This document shows positions 1 through 5,977 of a DNA stretch of 7,890 nucleotides, piece by piece; the first letter of the stretch is position 1, and each line of letters starts with the position of its first letter. A program made the translations under genes and the position numbers. A model generated the notes under the pieces. It was not told the DNA's origin, ran no database searches, and worked only from the letters and a program-made list of their open reading frames with translations. Source of the stretch: Parcubacteria group bacterium Athens0416_74 (GTDB lineage: Bacteria; Patescibacteriota; Minisyncoccia; Phycocordibacterales; UBA2100); NCBI GenBank assembly GCA_007375785.1, contig VMEY01000034.1, forward strand, positions 1 through 7,890, read 5' to 3'.

Positions 1-324
1 GTCGGTGGCGTCATTCTCATCGGGCTGATTAGTTGCGGTGCGGTTTATACCGAATATTTCAAAACGCGAAATGCTTTTTTGATTGGCAATTTCAGCGTTG
101 TAGAGGGTGAGGTTCGAGACTATAAAGCGGGAACGAATCAAAAGGGCTCGGCGTACGATGATTTTTGCGTAAAAGAAGTATGTTTTGTTGTCTCAGACTG
201 GGAGGTTACGGGCGGTTTCCATCAAATGCAGATAAACGGTAGTCCACTCAAGGACGGATTGCCAGTCCGAATTTCGTACGTTGGAGACACAATAATTCGT
301 CTCGAAATTGCTATTCCTAACTGA
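1..324 (+). CDS. Small membrane-anchored protein of unknown function (5' end outside window)
   Basis: The reading frame is open from the first base, so the true start is upstream; the TTG at position 79 is only the first start-like codon inside the window and I do not believe it. The 26 residues before that TTG include a hydrophobic stretch (VGGVILIGLISCGAVY) that looks like a transmembrane helix or signal anchor, followed by about 85 soluble residues ending in a hydrophobic beta-rich tail (LPVRISYVGDTIIRLEIAIP). The soluble part has two cysteines close together (FCVKEVCF), possibly a disulfide if it lies outside the cell. Its pattern ('VVEGEV.DY', 'GLPVRI.YVGD.I.RLEI') resembles small uncharacterised bacterial proteins with a beta-sandwich or SH3-like look, but I cannot name a family. 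It stops two bases before the next ATG, so the two genes are probably co-transcribed and translationally coupled. Codons are AT-richer than in the genes after 1700. Confidence 0.7.
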   Translation, partial: VGGVILIGLISCGAVYTEYFKTRNAFLIGNFSVVEGEVRDYKAGTNQKGSAYDDFCVKEVCFVVSDWEVTGGFHQMQINGSPLKDGLPVRISYVGDTIIRLEIAIPN

Positions 325-326
325 TT

Positions 327-1112
327 ATGACTAAAACATTTAAACCTTCAGCTAGGGAGATATTAAAAGTCGTTGGTATTGAATACTTGATATATCTCCT
401 TACGGCGGAGGTACTTGTTTATCCTTTCGCAAGCCATTCCATCACAGCCGCAATCGTAGTTACTCTGATTTATGCTCCACTCGCACTTATTTTCATTTAC
501 ACAGTAGGGTTCGAGATTCGGGGAAACTCTTTAACCTATCGACGATTTACGAGTCCGTGGAAACGCATTTCTATCCCAATATCAAACATCGAGAGGATTC
601 ATATGTACCTTACTCGAACCGCTCCATCGACTCTTTGGTATAACTCGCTCGGAATTGAATATAAACCTGCGGCCGAAGAAAGAATCGGACGGTCGCTCGA
701 AGTGAGCTCCGAACGATACGACGAACCGAATATTCTAGGAGCCGCGTCGGGCAATCTATGGCGCAGGAATAGCAAGGAAAATGTCGTTCGCCAGAGAGAT
801 GTTGCAGGATGGGACTTGATGCACGTAATGGACTTTCTACGCACTCTTAAAGACATCAATCCCGATATAAATTTTCAAGATGATTACAGAGAAATTATCG
901 AGACAATCGGCAAACCAGAAGCCCACGCTAAGGCGGTCGCCACGTACGACGTGAAGCAAAAAAACATAAACCGAGGAGTGGCGGGGTTGGTTTTGCTTTT
1001 CATTCTGTTCTGGGTGTTTCTATTTGCATATCAGCCACAAGAGGGTGGCTGGGACTTCTTCAGGTTCTTCAAAGTTGTTATTGGTTCGATTGTAGATTTC
1101 GTGCGCCAATAA
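327..1112 (+). CDS. Membrane protein with three predicted helices and a possible bacterial PH-like domain
   Basis: This 261-residue protein is not recognised with certainty. It has two hydrophobic segments near the N-terminus (about residues 15-33 and 39-62), a soluble middle of about 150 residues, and a third strong helix (about 217-234) followed by a short aromatic tail. The segment straight after helix 2 (FEIRGNSLTYRRFTSPWKR, then ISIPISNIERI) has the look of the start of a bacterial PH (bPH/DUF304-like) domain: a beta hairpin followed by an 'I....I..I' strand. The match is by eye and weak. The middle is rich in Arg and Glu and so probably cytoplasmic. The ATG lies two bases after the stop of the upstream gene, with no Shine-Dalgarno sequence, which fits translational coupling within an operon. 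Composition matches the genes on either side and is AT-richer than the region after 1700. It could also be an unrelated membrane protein restricted to this lineage. Confidence 0.75.
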   Translation: MTKTFKPSAREILKVVGIEYLIYLLTAEVLVYPFASHSITAAIVVTLIYAPLALIFIYTVGFEIRGNSLTYRRFTSPWKRISIPISNIERIHMYLTRTAPSTLWYNSLGIEYKPAAEERIGRSLEVSSERYDEPNILGAASGNLWRRNSKENVVRQRDVAGWDLMHVMDFLRTLKDINPDINFQDDYREIIETIGKPEAHAKAVATYDVKQKNINRGVAGLVLLFILFWVFLFAYQPQEGGWDFFRFFKVVIGSIVDFVRQ

Positions 1113-1133
1113 ATTGAGATGGGATGCGCGGGA

Positions 1134-1169
1134 ATGTAGACGTAAGCCGTATTAGTCCTAAAATAGGTT
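1134..1169 (+). repeat. Direct repeat, copy A (36 bases)
   Basis: This 36-base segment is repeated at 1551-1586 with 33 of 36 bases identical (differences at repeat positions 6, 21 and 25). The conserved core is ACGTAAGCCGTATT followed by TAAAATAGGTT. Copy A ends two bases before the ATG of the HEPN-like gene and copy B lies 48 bases after its stop, so the pair brackets that gene. On the minus strand both copies read TYF-x-TNTAYVYIP in one frame. Confidence 0.85.
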
Positions 1170-1170
1170 G
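1137..1170 (+). promoter_or_regulatory. Putative promoter giving a leaderless transcript of the HEPN-like gene
   Basis: A -35-like TAGACG (1137-1142, 4/6 to consensus) is followed after 16 bases by TAAAAT (1159-1164, 5/6). The ATG at 1171 comes six bases after the -10-like element, where transcription would be expected to begin, and no Shine-Dalgarno sequence fits between. The element lies inside repeat copy A. Confidence 0.45.
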
Positions 1171-1503
1171 ATGAACCGCATCTATCACTGGTCGAGCAAT
1201 TTTCAGGAAATACAGCAGCTCATAGACGAGCTGTCCGAAAATAAGAAATTTCTCATTCCGAGGTTTTTGCTGAGGGCACAGCTTATAGAATTTGCGCTGA
1301 AATATCTGCTGATACACGCACCATATAAACCCGCAAAAGGACTAGGTAAAAAGCCTGTCGAGGATATGACTATGGGAGAAGTCATCAAGAAGTTAGAAGA
1401 GTGCGATGACAGCCATTTCAATGGGATTATAGAGGCCGCGACCGACTTCAAAGAATTGCGCAACGAGGTAACTCACAAACTGGTCAACTCTCCTAGGCTT
1501 TGA
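1171..1503 (+). CDS. Small HEPN-like protein (R-x4-H motif), possible RNase or toxin
   Basis: This encodes a 110-residue, largely helical protein. I chose the ATG at 1171 over the TTG codon directly before it because ATG is the stronger start and follows a -10-like TAAAAT by six bases. Near the C-terminus is the motif RNEVTH (R97 to H102), the R-x4-6-H signature of HEPN domains, which in many families forms a metal-independent RNase site in a dimer of helical bundles. The rest (LLRAQLIEFALKYLL early on, and IIEAATDFKELRNE before the motif) has the amphipathic helix pattern expected of such a bundle. HEPN proteins often act as toxins in toxin-antitoxin or abortive infection systems, but I see no MNT nucleotidyltransferase or other antitoxin gene beside it, so function is open. 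The gene is bracketed by two near-identical 36-base direct repeats, which suggests a duplicated or mobile unit. Only the motif supports the family call. Confidence 0.65.
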   Translation: MNRIYHWSSNFQEIQQLIDELSENKKFLIPRFLLRAQLIEFALKYLLIHAPYKPAKGLGKKPVEDMTMGEVIKKLEECDDSHFNGIIEAATDFKELRNEVTHKLVNSPRL

Positions 1504-1522
1504 AGAAATTTCAGAGCACCAC

Positions 1523-1645
1523 TCAGGCAGGAACACCCAATAGGTCAGGGATGTAAACGTAAGCCGTATTTGTCATAAAATAGGTTCTAACGTCGTCCAC
1601 CACGTGGAGCCAAAATGAAAAGGCCGGAGCATATCTCCGGCTCAT
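1523..1645 (-). other. 40-codon minus-strand reading frame overlapping repeat copy B
   Basis: An ATG at 1645 (minus strand) opens a 40-residue frame that ends at a TGA at 1523-1525, with C-terminus TNTAYVYIPDLLGVPA. Its middle is encoded by repeat copy B. The same frame in copy A gives a near-identical peptide core (TYF-R/M-TNTAYVYIP), with two of the three base differences being synonymous. This may be a small gene, or the decayed 3' end of a gene whose fragment was duplicated. The 5' part runs through the terminator hairpin, which argues against a functional gene. I list it as a possible small or relic coding segment only. Confidence 0.25.
1551..1586 (+). repeat. Direct repeat, copy B (36 bases)
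   Basis: This is the second copy of the repeat at 1134-1169 (33/36 identical, same orientation, no gaps). It keeps the -10-like TAAAAT (1576-1581), but its -35-like hexamer is weaker (TAAACG). It lies between the stop of the HEPN-like gene and the terminator at 1623. If it worked as a promoter, the transcript would be only about 60-65 bases before reaching that terminator. Confidence 0.85.
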
Positions 1646-1653
1646 TTCTTTTT
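1623..1653 (+). terminator. Rho-independent terminator
   Basis: A 7-bp GC-rich stem GCCGGAG / CTCCGGC (1623-1629 with 1635-1641, five-base loop) is preceded by an A-rich stretch and followed by a T-rich run (TCATTTCTTTTTT, 1642-1654). It would end transcripts from the left-hand genes, and any from repeat copy B, before the large fusion gene at 1703. Confidence 0.75.
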
Positions 1654-1686
1654 TGACGAGACGGATGTAAATGGGGATGTATTCTG

Positions 1687-1702
1687 TGGTACAAACTACG
1701 GT
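1687..1702 (+). promoter_or_regulatory. Putative extended -10 promoter of the RnfD/CRTAC1 fusion gene
   Basis: TGGTACAAA (1687-1695) reads as a TGn extended -10 with hexamer TACAAA (4/6 to consensus), ending seven bases before the ATG at 1703. No good -35 element lies 16-18 bases upstream and no Shine-Dalgarno sequence precedes the ATG, so a leaderless start is plausible. It lies just downstream of a terminator, so the large gene needs its own promoter about here. Confidence 0.35.
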
Positions 1703-4516
1703 ATGCAACACGCAGTGGTAGCTTTGCGGCGCTCGTGGATACCTTGGCTCCTTGAACCCCTCCAGCTCCTCGTCATTGCACAACTCACCTTTCTCGCCGT
1801 CGGCATCCGGTACCTCGATTTCAATGTTGCGTGGCTTGAAGTGGGTGCGGCAGCCCTCACCGCAGTCACTGCTGAGCTTTTCATCGCATACGTCCGAGCC
1901 CGAAAGAGCGCGTCTCCATTTCACTTGTTTTTCCCGTCAAGTGCACTCGCTGCGGCACTCGGTATCGGCATTTTCTTCCGCGCATCAAATCCTCTGTACT
2001 TCGTCCTCGCGGCGCTTATCGCCATCCTCTCCAAACACGTCATAAAAATCCGCGGGAGGCATATATTCAACCCGTCTAACTTCGCGATAGTGTCGCTCGT
2101 ATTTCTCGCGCCGTTTGCGACCACCATCGAGTTCACCCAATGGGGCAATAGCCCTTACGTATACGCCGCGATTGTTTTGATTTCGCTCGCTATCGCACAT
2201 CGCGCAGGAGTACTCACCACCACAATCTCTTTTATCCTGAGCTATGCTGCGCTTCTCGTGGTCTGGCTTCCATTGTCGCCGAGCCTTTTCGCTCTCCATC
2301 ACTACGGACTCATCGGGCCATCCTTTATTCTCTTCGCCTCTTTTATGATTTCTGACCCTCGGACTTCCCCGAGCGGTTTCTACCCGCGAATTGCCCACGG
2401 CATTTCCATAGCATTGCTTTACTTTGCACTCGAAGCTTCCGGGGTTCGCTATGCTCTATTCGTCGCGTCATTCGGAGTCGCGTTTTTTAACGCCGCGCTC
2501 CCCCTTCTCACCCCCTCTCGCCTTTCCCCACTTACGCGACACCTTCCCAATGCAGCGACGGGACTCGTCGCGATTGTGATGTGCGCGTCGGCATACGCGC
2601 ACGCTGCTTCCCAGCACGTGGAGAGGCCCCAATTCATTCGCCCATCAATCAGCTTCTTGCTCTTCGGTGTCGAGGGCACGAGCATTATGAGCTGCCCACA
2701 GAACCCATTGTTTCGCGCGTCTTCTCACTCCGGCCTCGAGGACAGCCCATCCGCCACGGGGGCTGCATGGGGAGACTATGATTCCGATGGATTCGACGAT
2801 CTATTCGTTTCCGGATTCTGGGAACCGAGCGAGTTGTATCACAACAATCGTGACGGTACGTTTACTGATGTGGGTGAAAGGATGGGTCTTCTGAGAGAGA
2901 CCTCAACTTCCGCGTTCTTCGTGGATTATGACGACGATAGAAAGCTGGACCTCTTTGTATTCGCCGCACCCGTGACCGATACGCGCCTCAATACACAGGA
3001 GCCGATTCCGTTTGCCGCGCGAAAAATGAAGGTCTATAAGAACCTCGGTGACTCATTTACTGATGTCACGGCCGATGTGGGCCTCGCCGGATACGAATCC
3101 TTCGGCGCCGCATCGGCATCGTTCGCCGATTACGATAGAAATGGCACGCTCGACGTCGTCATCGCCGATAACGGTATTCGCAAAGACCTCTACGCAGATA
3201 AAAACGAGGCATTGAAAAAATCCCTTTCTGACCCGTATATCAAACGATCCGTCTCTGTGGTGTGCGGCGCAGATGCGCAAGCGATGATGAGTGCTCAACC
3301 GGAATTGCGCACAAAAGTCGAGCGAATTATGAGCGTGCAGCTCTTGCGAGAGCGCGACGGATGCCTGTTCATCACGAGACGTATCGACGTCCTCACTGAT
3401 GAGTCACCCAAGGGATGGGCACCCGATGCCCCGATTATAGATGCGCTGCTCCATATCCCCGGCAGAGCACGCCTCTACAAAAATACCGGACATCGATTCA
3501 TCGAAAATACCGATTTTGCCGAGTCTATTCACACTATTGTTCGCGACGGCGGCACTCTCGCTTCATATGAGTCACAGGGCGAGGGTACACATCCATACAG
3601 TCGTGTGTCAGGTGCGTTCTTCCAGCCGGCTTCGTTTGATTACGACAAGGACGGACGAGTCGACATATTTATCACGAGTGACTTTGGCGCTAATCTTCTT
3701 CTCAAAAACAGGGGCAGTCTAAGATTTTCAGATGTGTCGCAAGAATCAGGCCTCGATTATTTTGGGAGCGGAATGGGTGTCGCATTCGGGGATTATGATA
3801 ACGACGCAAACGCCGATATCGTCGTCACCAATTCCCTCTCCGATTCCGTCTTTCGTAGCAATGGGGACGGCACATTCACTTTCGTGAGCAGTGCAGCGCG
3901 CATAGGCGAGACCGCCGTTGGTTGGGGTGTTGCGCTCCTGGACTACAATCTCGACGGTCTTGAGGATGTATTTGTGGCCAATGGCGACAACGCGCGCTCG
4001 ACACTCGAGCCTGATCCGCAGCTCCAGCGCCCACTTCTGCGTCGCGACGCTTTGTATAAAAATCTTGGCGATGGAAGGTTCGTCGACCGGTCAGGCGTTG
4101 ATATGTGCTCAGACGCAGCGACGGGTTTCCCTCTTGCTGTATCCGACTTCGACAACGACGGAGACGCGGATGTGTTCATCGGGAACACACCTCTCTATGG
4201 CGGCGCTCCAGAGTCAAATGTTTTCTTGGAGAATACGCTTTCCAAGGACGGCGTCCACTATATATCCGTTCGACTTGAAGGGACCGTGAGCAACTCTCAA
4301 GGAATCGGCTCTAAAGTGTCGGTCACCGCCGGAGATGCGACGCAAACAAAATTTGTTGGCCTTGGTGAGAGTTTTCATTCGCAACACAGCACGACGCTCC
4401 TTTTCGGTCTGGGCGCACACGACGGCCTCGTCGACGTTCGCGTCGATTGGCCATCGGGCAAAGTTACCAATCGTAAGAACGTCGACATTGATCGAGTAAT
4501 CACTATTTCAGAGTAG
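1703..4516 (+). CDS. Fusion of an NqrB/RnfD-like membrane domain with an FG-GAP/VCBS propeller and ASPIC/UnbV (CRTAC1-type) domain
   Basis: This is a 937-residue protein. Residues 1 to about 300 carry roughly ten hydrophobic helices with two motifs I associate with the NQR2/RnfD/RnfE family: RHIFNPSNFAIV (119-130) and FMISDPRTSPSG (214-225). The SGAT flavin-attachment motif of true NqrB/RnfD is absent. After a linker, residues about 335-850 hold seven calcium-loop motifs of the D-x-D-x-D-G-x-x-D type starting at D358, D408, D476, D646, D697, D747 and D815, enough for a seven-bladed propeller, with 'LYKNLGDG'-like strands between them. The gap between motifs 3 and 4 is long (about 490-590) and contains C521 and C554. 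Residues about 852-935 match ASPIC/UnbV (IGSKV, then FGLG, VRVDWPSGKV, VITI). The propeller would lie outside the membrane. ATG 1703 is chosen because the upstream ATGs are out of frame. The gene ends 11 bases from the convergent M23 gene. Its function is unknown; no other Rnf/Nqr subunits are in view. Confidence 0.85.
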   Translation: MQHAVVALRRSWIPWLLEPLQLLVIAQLTFLAVGIRYLDFNVAWLEVGAAALTAVTAELFIAYVRARKSASPFHLFFPSSALAAALGIGIFFRASNPLYFVLAALIAILSKHVIKIRGRHIFNPSNFAIVSLVFLAPFATTIEFTQWGNSPYVYAAIVLISLAIAHRAGVLTTTISFILSYAALLVVWLPLSPSLFALHHYGLIGPSFILFASFMISDPRTSPSGFYPRIAHGISIALLYFALEASGVRYALFVASFGVAFFNAALPLLTPSRLSPLTRHLPNAATGLVAIVMCASAYAHAASQHVERPQFIRPSISFLLFGVEGTSIMSCPQNPLFRASSHSGLEDSPSATGAAWGDYDSDGFDDLFVSGFWEPSELYHNNRDGTFTDVGERMGLLRETSTSAFFVDYDDDRKLDLFVFAAPVTDTRLNTQEPIPFAARKMKVYKNLGDSFTDVTADVGLAGYESFGAASASFADYDRNGTLDVVIADNGIRKDLYADKNEALKKSLSDPYIKRSVSVVCGADAQAMMSAQPELRTKVERIMSVQLLRERDGCLFITRRIDVLTDESPKGWAPDAPIIDALLHIPGRARLYKNTGHRFIENTDFAESIHTIVRDGGTLASYESQGEGTHPYSRVSGAFFQPASFDYDKDGRVDIFITSDFGANLLLKNRGSLRFSDVSQESGLDYFGSGMGVAFGDYDNDANADIVVTNSLSDSVFRSNGDGTFTFVSSAARIGETAVGWGVALLDYNLDGLEDVFVANGDNARSTLEPDPQLQRPLLRRDALYKNLGDGRFVDRSGVDMCSDAATGFPLAVSDFDNDGDADVFIGNTPLYGGAPESNVFLENTLSKDGVHYISVRLEGTVSNSQGIGSKVSVTAGDATQTKFVGLGESFHSQHSTTLLFGLGAHDGLVDVRVDWPSGKVTNRKNVDIDRVITISE

Positions 4517-4527
4517 CCTACACGTCA

Positions 4528-5919
4528 CTAGAGAGACGCGAGTGCGGCTTGAGAGATTGGGCCGAAGTACCCCACCGCAGGCTCAATGGAGTGAGCCACC
4601 TGGAAGCGGATGACAGCGGCTTTTGTCGCCGGACCGAAATAGCTGGTCTCGTATCCTGCGGAGCCCGCGCCACTTACGGCGACCGTGTACCCTCTTGCGT
4701 TCAAAAGTTTCTGAAGCACGCGAACATCTTCTCCGTTCACTCCGAGAAACAGATTGCGGGTAAATGTCGTGCTGCCGATTACGGGAGGATTTGCGATAGG
4801 CGGCTGCGTACCCGTATCCGCTGCGACCGCCGCGCGCGTCGCCGCGCCGTAATAGCCATCCGCCGGCGAGATACCCACAGCCGTTTGGTATTCGACGAGT
4901 GCCGATTGTGTCATGGGACCGAAGTATCCGGTCGCGCCCGCTCCCGCGAGTCGTTCTGCTTGCGCACCTGTCGACTTCGCTACGAGAAATGTCTGCAGCT
5001 CTACCACTGCAGCGCCGCTCGAGCCAAGCATCAAATCGCCCGCCGGCAATGTATCGCTCGTCGGCGATGCCGCAGGCACAGAACCAAGAGCGCCTGTAAT
5101 GAGCGGCGGGAGCACGACGCCGCTTTGTGCGGCGGAGACAAAGGTGTTGCGAAAGTTTGTCACGAGGAATTGTGCAAGTGCTACAGGGTCGGATGAGATC
5201 CCAAATATTTGCGAGAGATACGTCATCTTTTGTGCTGCATTAAATTCCGACGTAAGTCGCGGAAACGGATCTATGGGTGTGCCGGTACTATTGTGTATTT
5301 CAAAATGCAGGTGCGCAGCTCCACCCGAGGCATTGCCCGTATTCCCTACGTAGCCGATGAGCGAGCCCTGCGCGAGCACAGTACCGGGAGCGACCCCCTC
5401 GCCGAGCTTATCAAGGTGCATATAGACAAAATTCTCACCGCCTGGGTTTGCAGTCGTCACATAGATACCCTGGCCCGAGCCGACACCGGTGCGGATAACG
5501 ACCGCAGGCGTCGGAGAGACGATAGGAGTGCCTTTCACCGCCATCATGTCCTCGCCCTCATGCAGACGTGCGCCGCCATCGCGTGGGTCACCGAAGTTGG
5601 ACGATATGTTGTTCACCCCGACACCGAAAAGTATCGGTATCGATATTGCCGCGTCGGCCACGCTCGGTAGCGCCTGTATCTTCTGCTGAAACTCGCTCGA
5701 CTGTCGCAGTCCACGGTACAGCTGCCTTTCGGTAGGCGTCGTACCTTCGATGGTTGTCGAAGAGTAGTACCATGTCTGCGCTAGAGTAGACGAGGGCAGC
5801 GCCGACAGTGCGACCGCAAGAGCCACTGACACATAGCCCGGGAAAGATTGATTCACTCTACTTAGACGGCGAGGTACGTTCACGCTTACATCATACGTCT
5901 TCGCATATGATGTCCTCAT
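4528..5919 (-). CDS. Exported M23 (LytM-type) peptidoglycan endopeptidase with two C-terminal peptidoglycan-binding domains
   Basis: M23 zinc peptidases cut peptide bridges in peptidoglycan. Using the 463-residue frame from ATG 5919, a hydrophobic signal segment (about 29-47) ends at an Ala-x-Ala-like site, TLAQ. The catalytic domain (about 95-220) has all expected residues: zinc ligands H120 and D124 in HEGED, H168 in YMHLD, and H203/H205 in HLHFEI. Two PG_binding_1 domains follow (about 297-367 and 386-461), each with a GYFGP or TSYFGP motif, in the style common in Parcubacteria. The ATG gives an unusually long n-region. A GTG at codon 13 (5883) sits six bases after a -10-like TATGAT and would give MNVPRRLSR before the signal helix (451 residues); I think this start is at least as likely. 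The gene is divergent from the L,D-transpeptidase gene, which modifies the same polymer, and convergent with the fusion gene at 4516, with no terminator visible between them. Confidence 0.9.
   Translation of the reverse strand: MRTSYAKTYDVSVNVPRRLSRVNQSFPGYVSVALAVALSALPSSTLAQTWYYSSTTIEGTTPTERQLYRGLRQSSEFQQKIQALPSVADAAISIPILFGVGVNNISSNFGDPRDGGARLHEGEDMMAVKGTPIVSPTPAVVIRTGVGSGQGIYVTTANPGGENFVYMHLDKLGEGVAPGTVLAQGSLIGYVGNTGNASGGAAHLHFEIHNSTGTPIDPFPRLTSEFNAAQKMTYLSQIFGISSDPVALAQFLVTNFRNTFVSAAQSGVVLPPLITGALGSVPAASPTSDTLPAGDLMLGSSGAAVVELQTFLVAKSTGAQAERLAGAGATGYFGPMTQSALVEYQTAVGISPADGYYGAATRAAVAADTGTQPPIANPPVIGSTTFTRNLFLGVNGEDVRVLQKLLNARGYTVAVSGAGSAGYETSYFGPATKAAVIRFQVAHSIEPAVGYFGPISQAALASL
5884..5895 (-). 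promoter_or_regulatory. Putative -10 element for a leaderless M23 gene starting at GTG 5883
   Basis: On the minus strand TATGAT (5890-5895, 5/6 to consensus) is followed by GTAAGC and then a GTG (5883-5881) in frame with the M23 peptidase. The -35 side is poor. The six-base distance is the same as at 1171, 5978 and 6926. The hexamer lies inside one arm of the inverted repeat at 5888-5913. Confidence 0.4.
5888..5913. repeat. 8-bp inverted repeat with 10-base spacer at the start of the M23 gene
   Basis: ACATCATA (5888-5895) and TATGATGT (5906-5913) are perfect inverted repeats. They lie within the first eleven codons of the longer M23 frame, or in the promoter if translation starts at GTG 5883, where one arm covers the -10-like TATGAT. 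They may be an operator or an mRNA hairpin; chance is also possible. Confidence 0.5.
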
Positions 5920-5942
5920 GAAGCACGCTGCCTCAGTATTCG

Positions 5943-5977
5943 TTGTGTTTTGCAGGCAACTCCTCTAGGATGGCCCG
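5943..5977 (+). promoter_or_regulatory. Putative promoter and ribosome-binding region of the L,D-transpeptidase gene
   Basis: TTGTGT (5943-5948, only the TTG core matches) and TAGGAT (5966-5971, 4/6) are 17 bases apart, and the ATG at 5978 comes six bases after TAGGAT. The same bases contain AGGA (5967-5970), seven bases from the ATG, which could instead be a Shine-Dalgarno site. The two readings cannot be separated by eye. Confidence 0.35.

Noticed and set aside
1134..1586. CRISPR array
   Set aside because: There are only two imperfect copies, separated by 381 bases that carry a coding frame; no regular spacers.
1134..1590. The repeats as integron attC sites framing a gene cassette
   Set aside because: I could not find paired RYYYAAC and GTTRRRY core sites or the long imperfect hairpin of attC, and no integrase is in view.
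1671..1679. Upstream ATG codons (1671, 1677) as starts of the fusion gene
   Set aside because: They are in another frame that soon reaches a TAG.
1653..1685. Promoter TTGACG (1653-1658) with TATTCT (1680-1685) for the fusion gene
   Set aside because: The spacer is 21 bases, too long, and the TTGACG overlaps the terminator tail. The extended -10 at 1687 is a better though weak candidate.
2690..2700. Lipobox-like IMSC (C331) in the fusion protein
   Set aside because: It is far from the N-terminus and not preceded by a signal peptide of its own.
4549..5196. Plus-strand frames opposite the M23 gene
   Set aside because: They are Arg/Cys/His-rich with no domain pattern; the minus strand carries full M23 and peptidoglycan-binding motifs.
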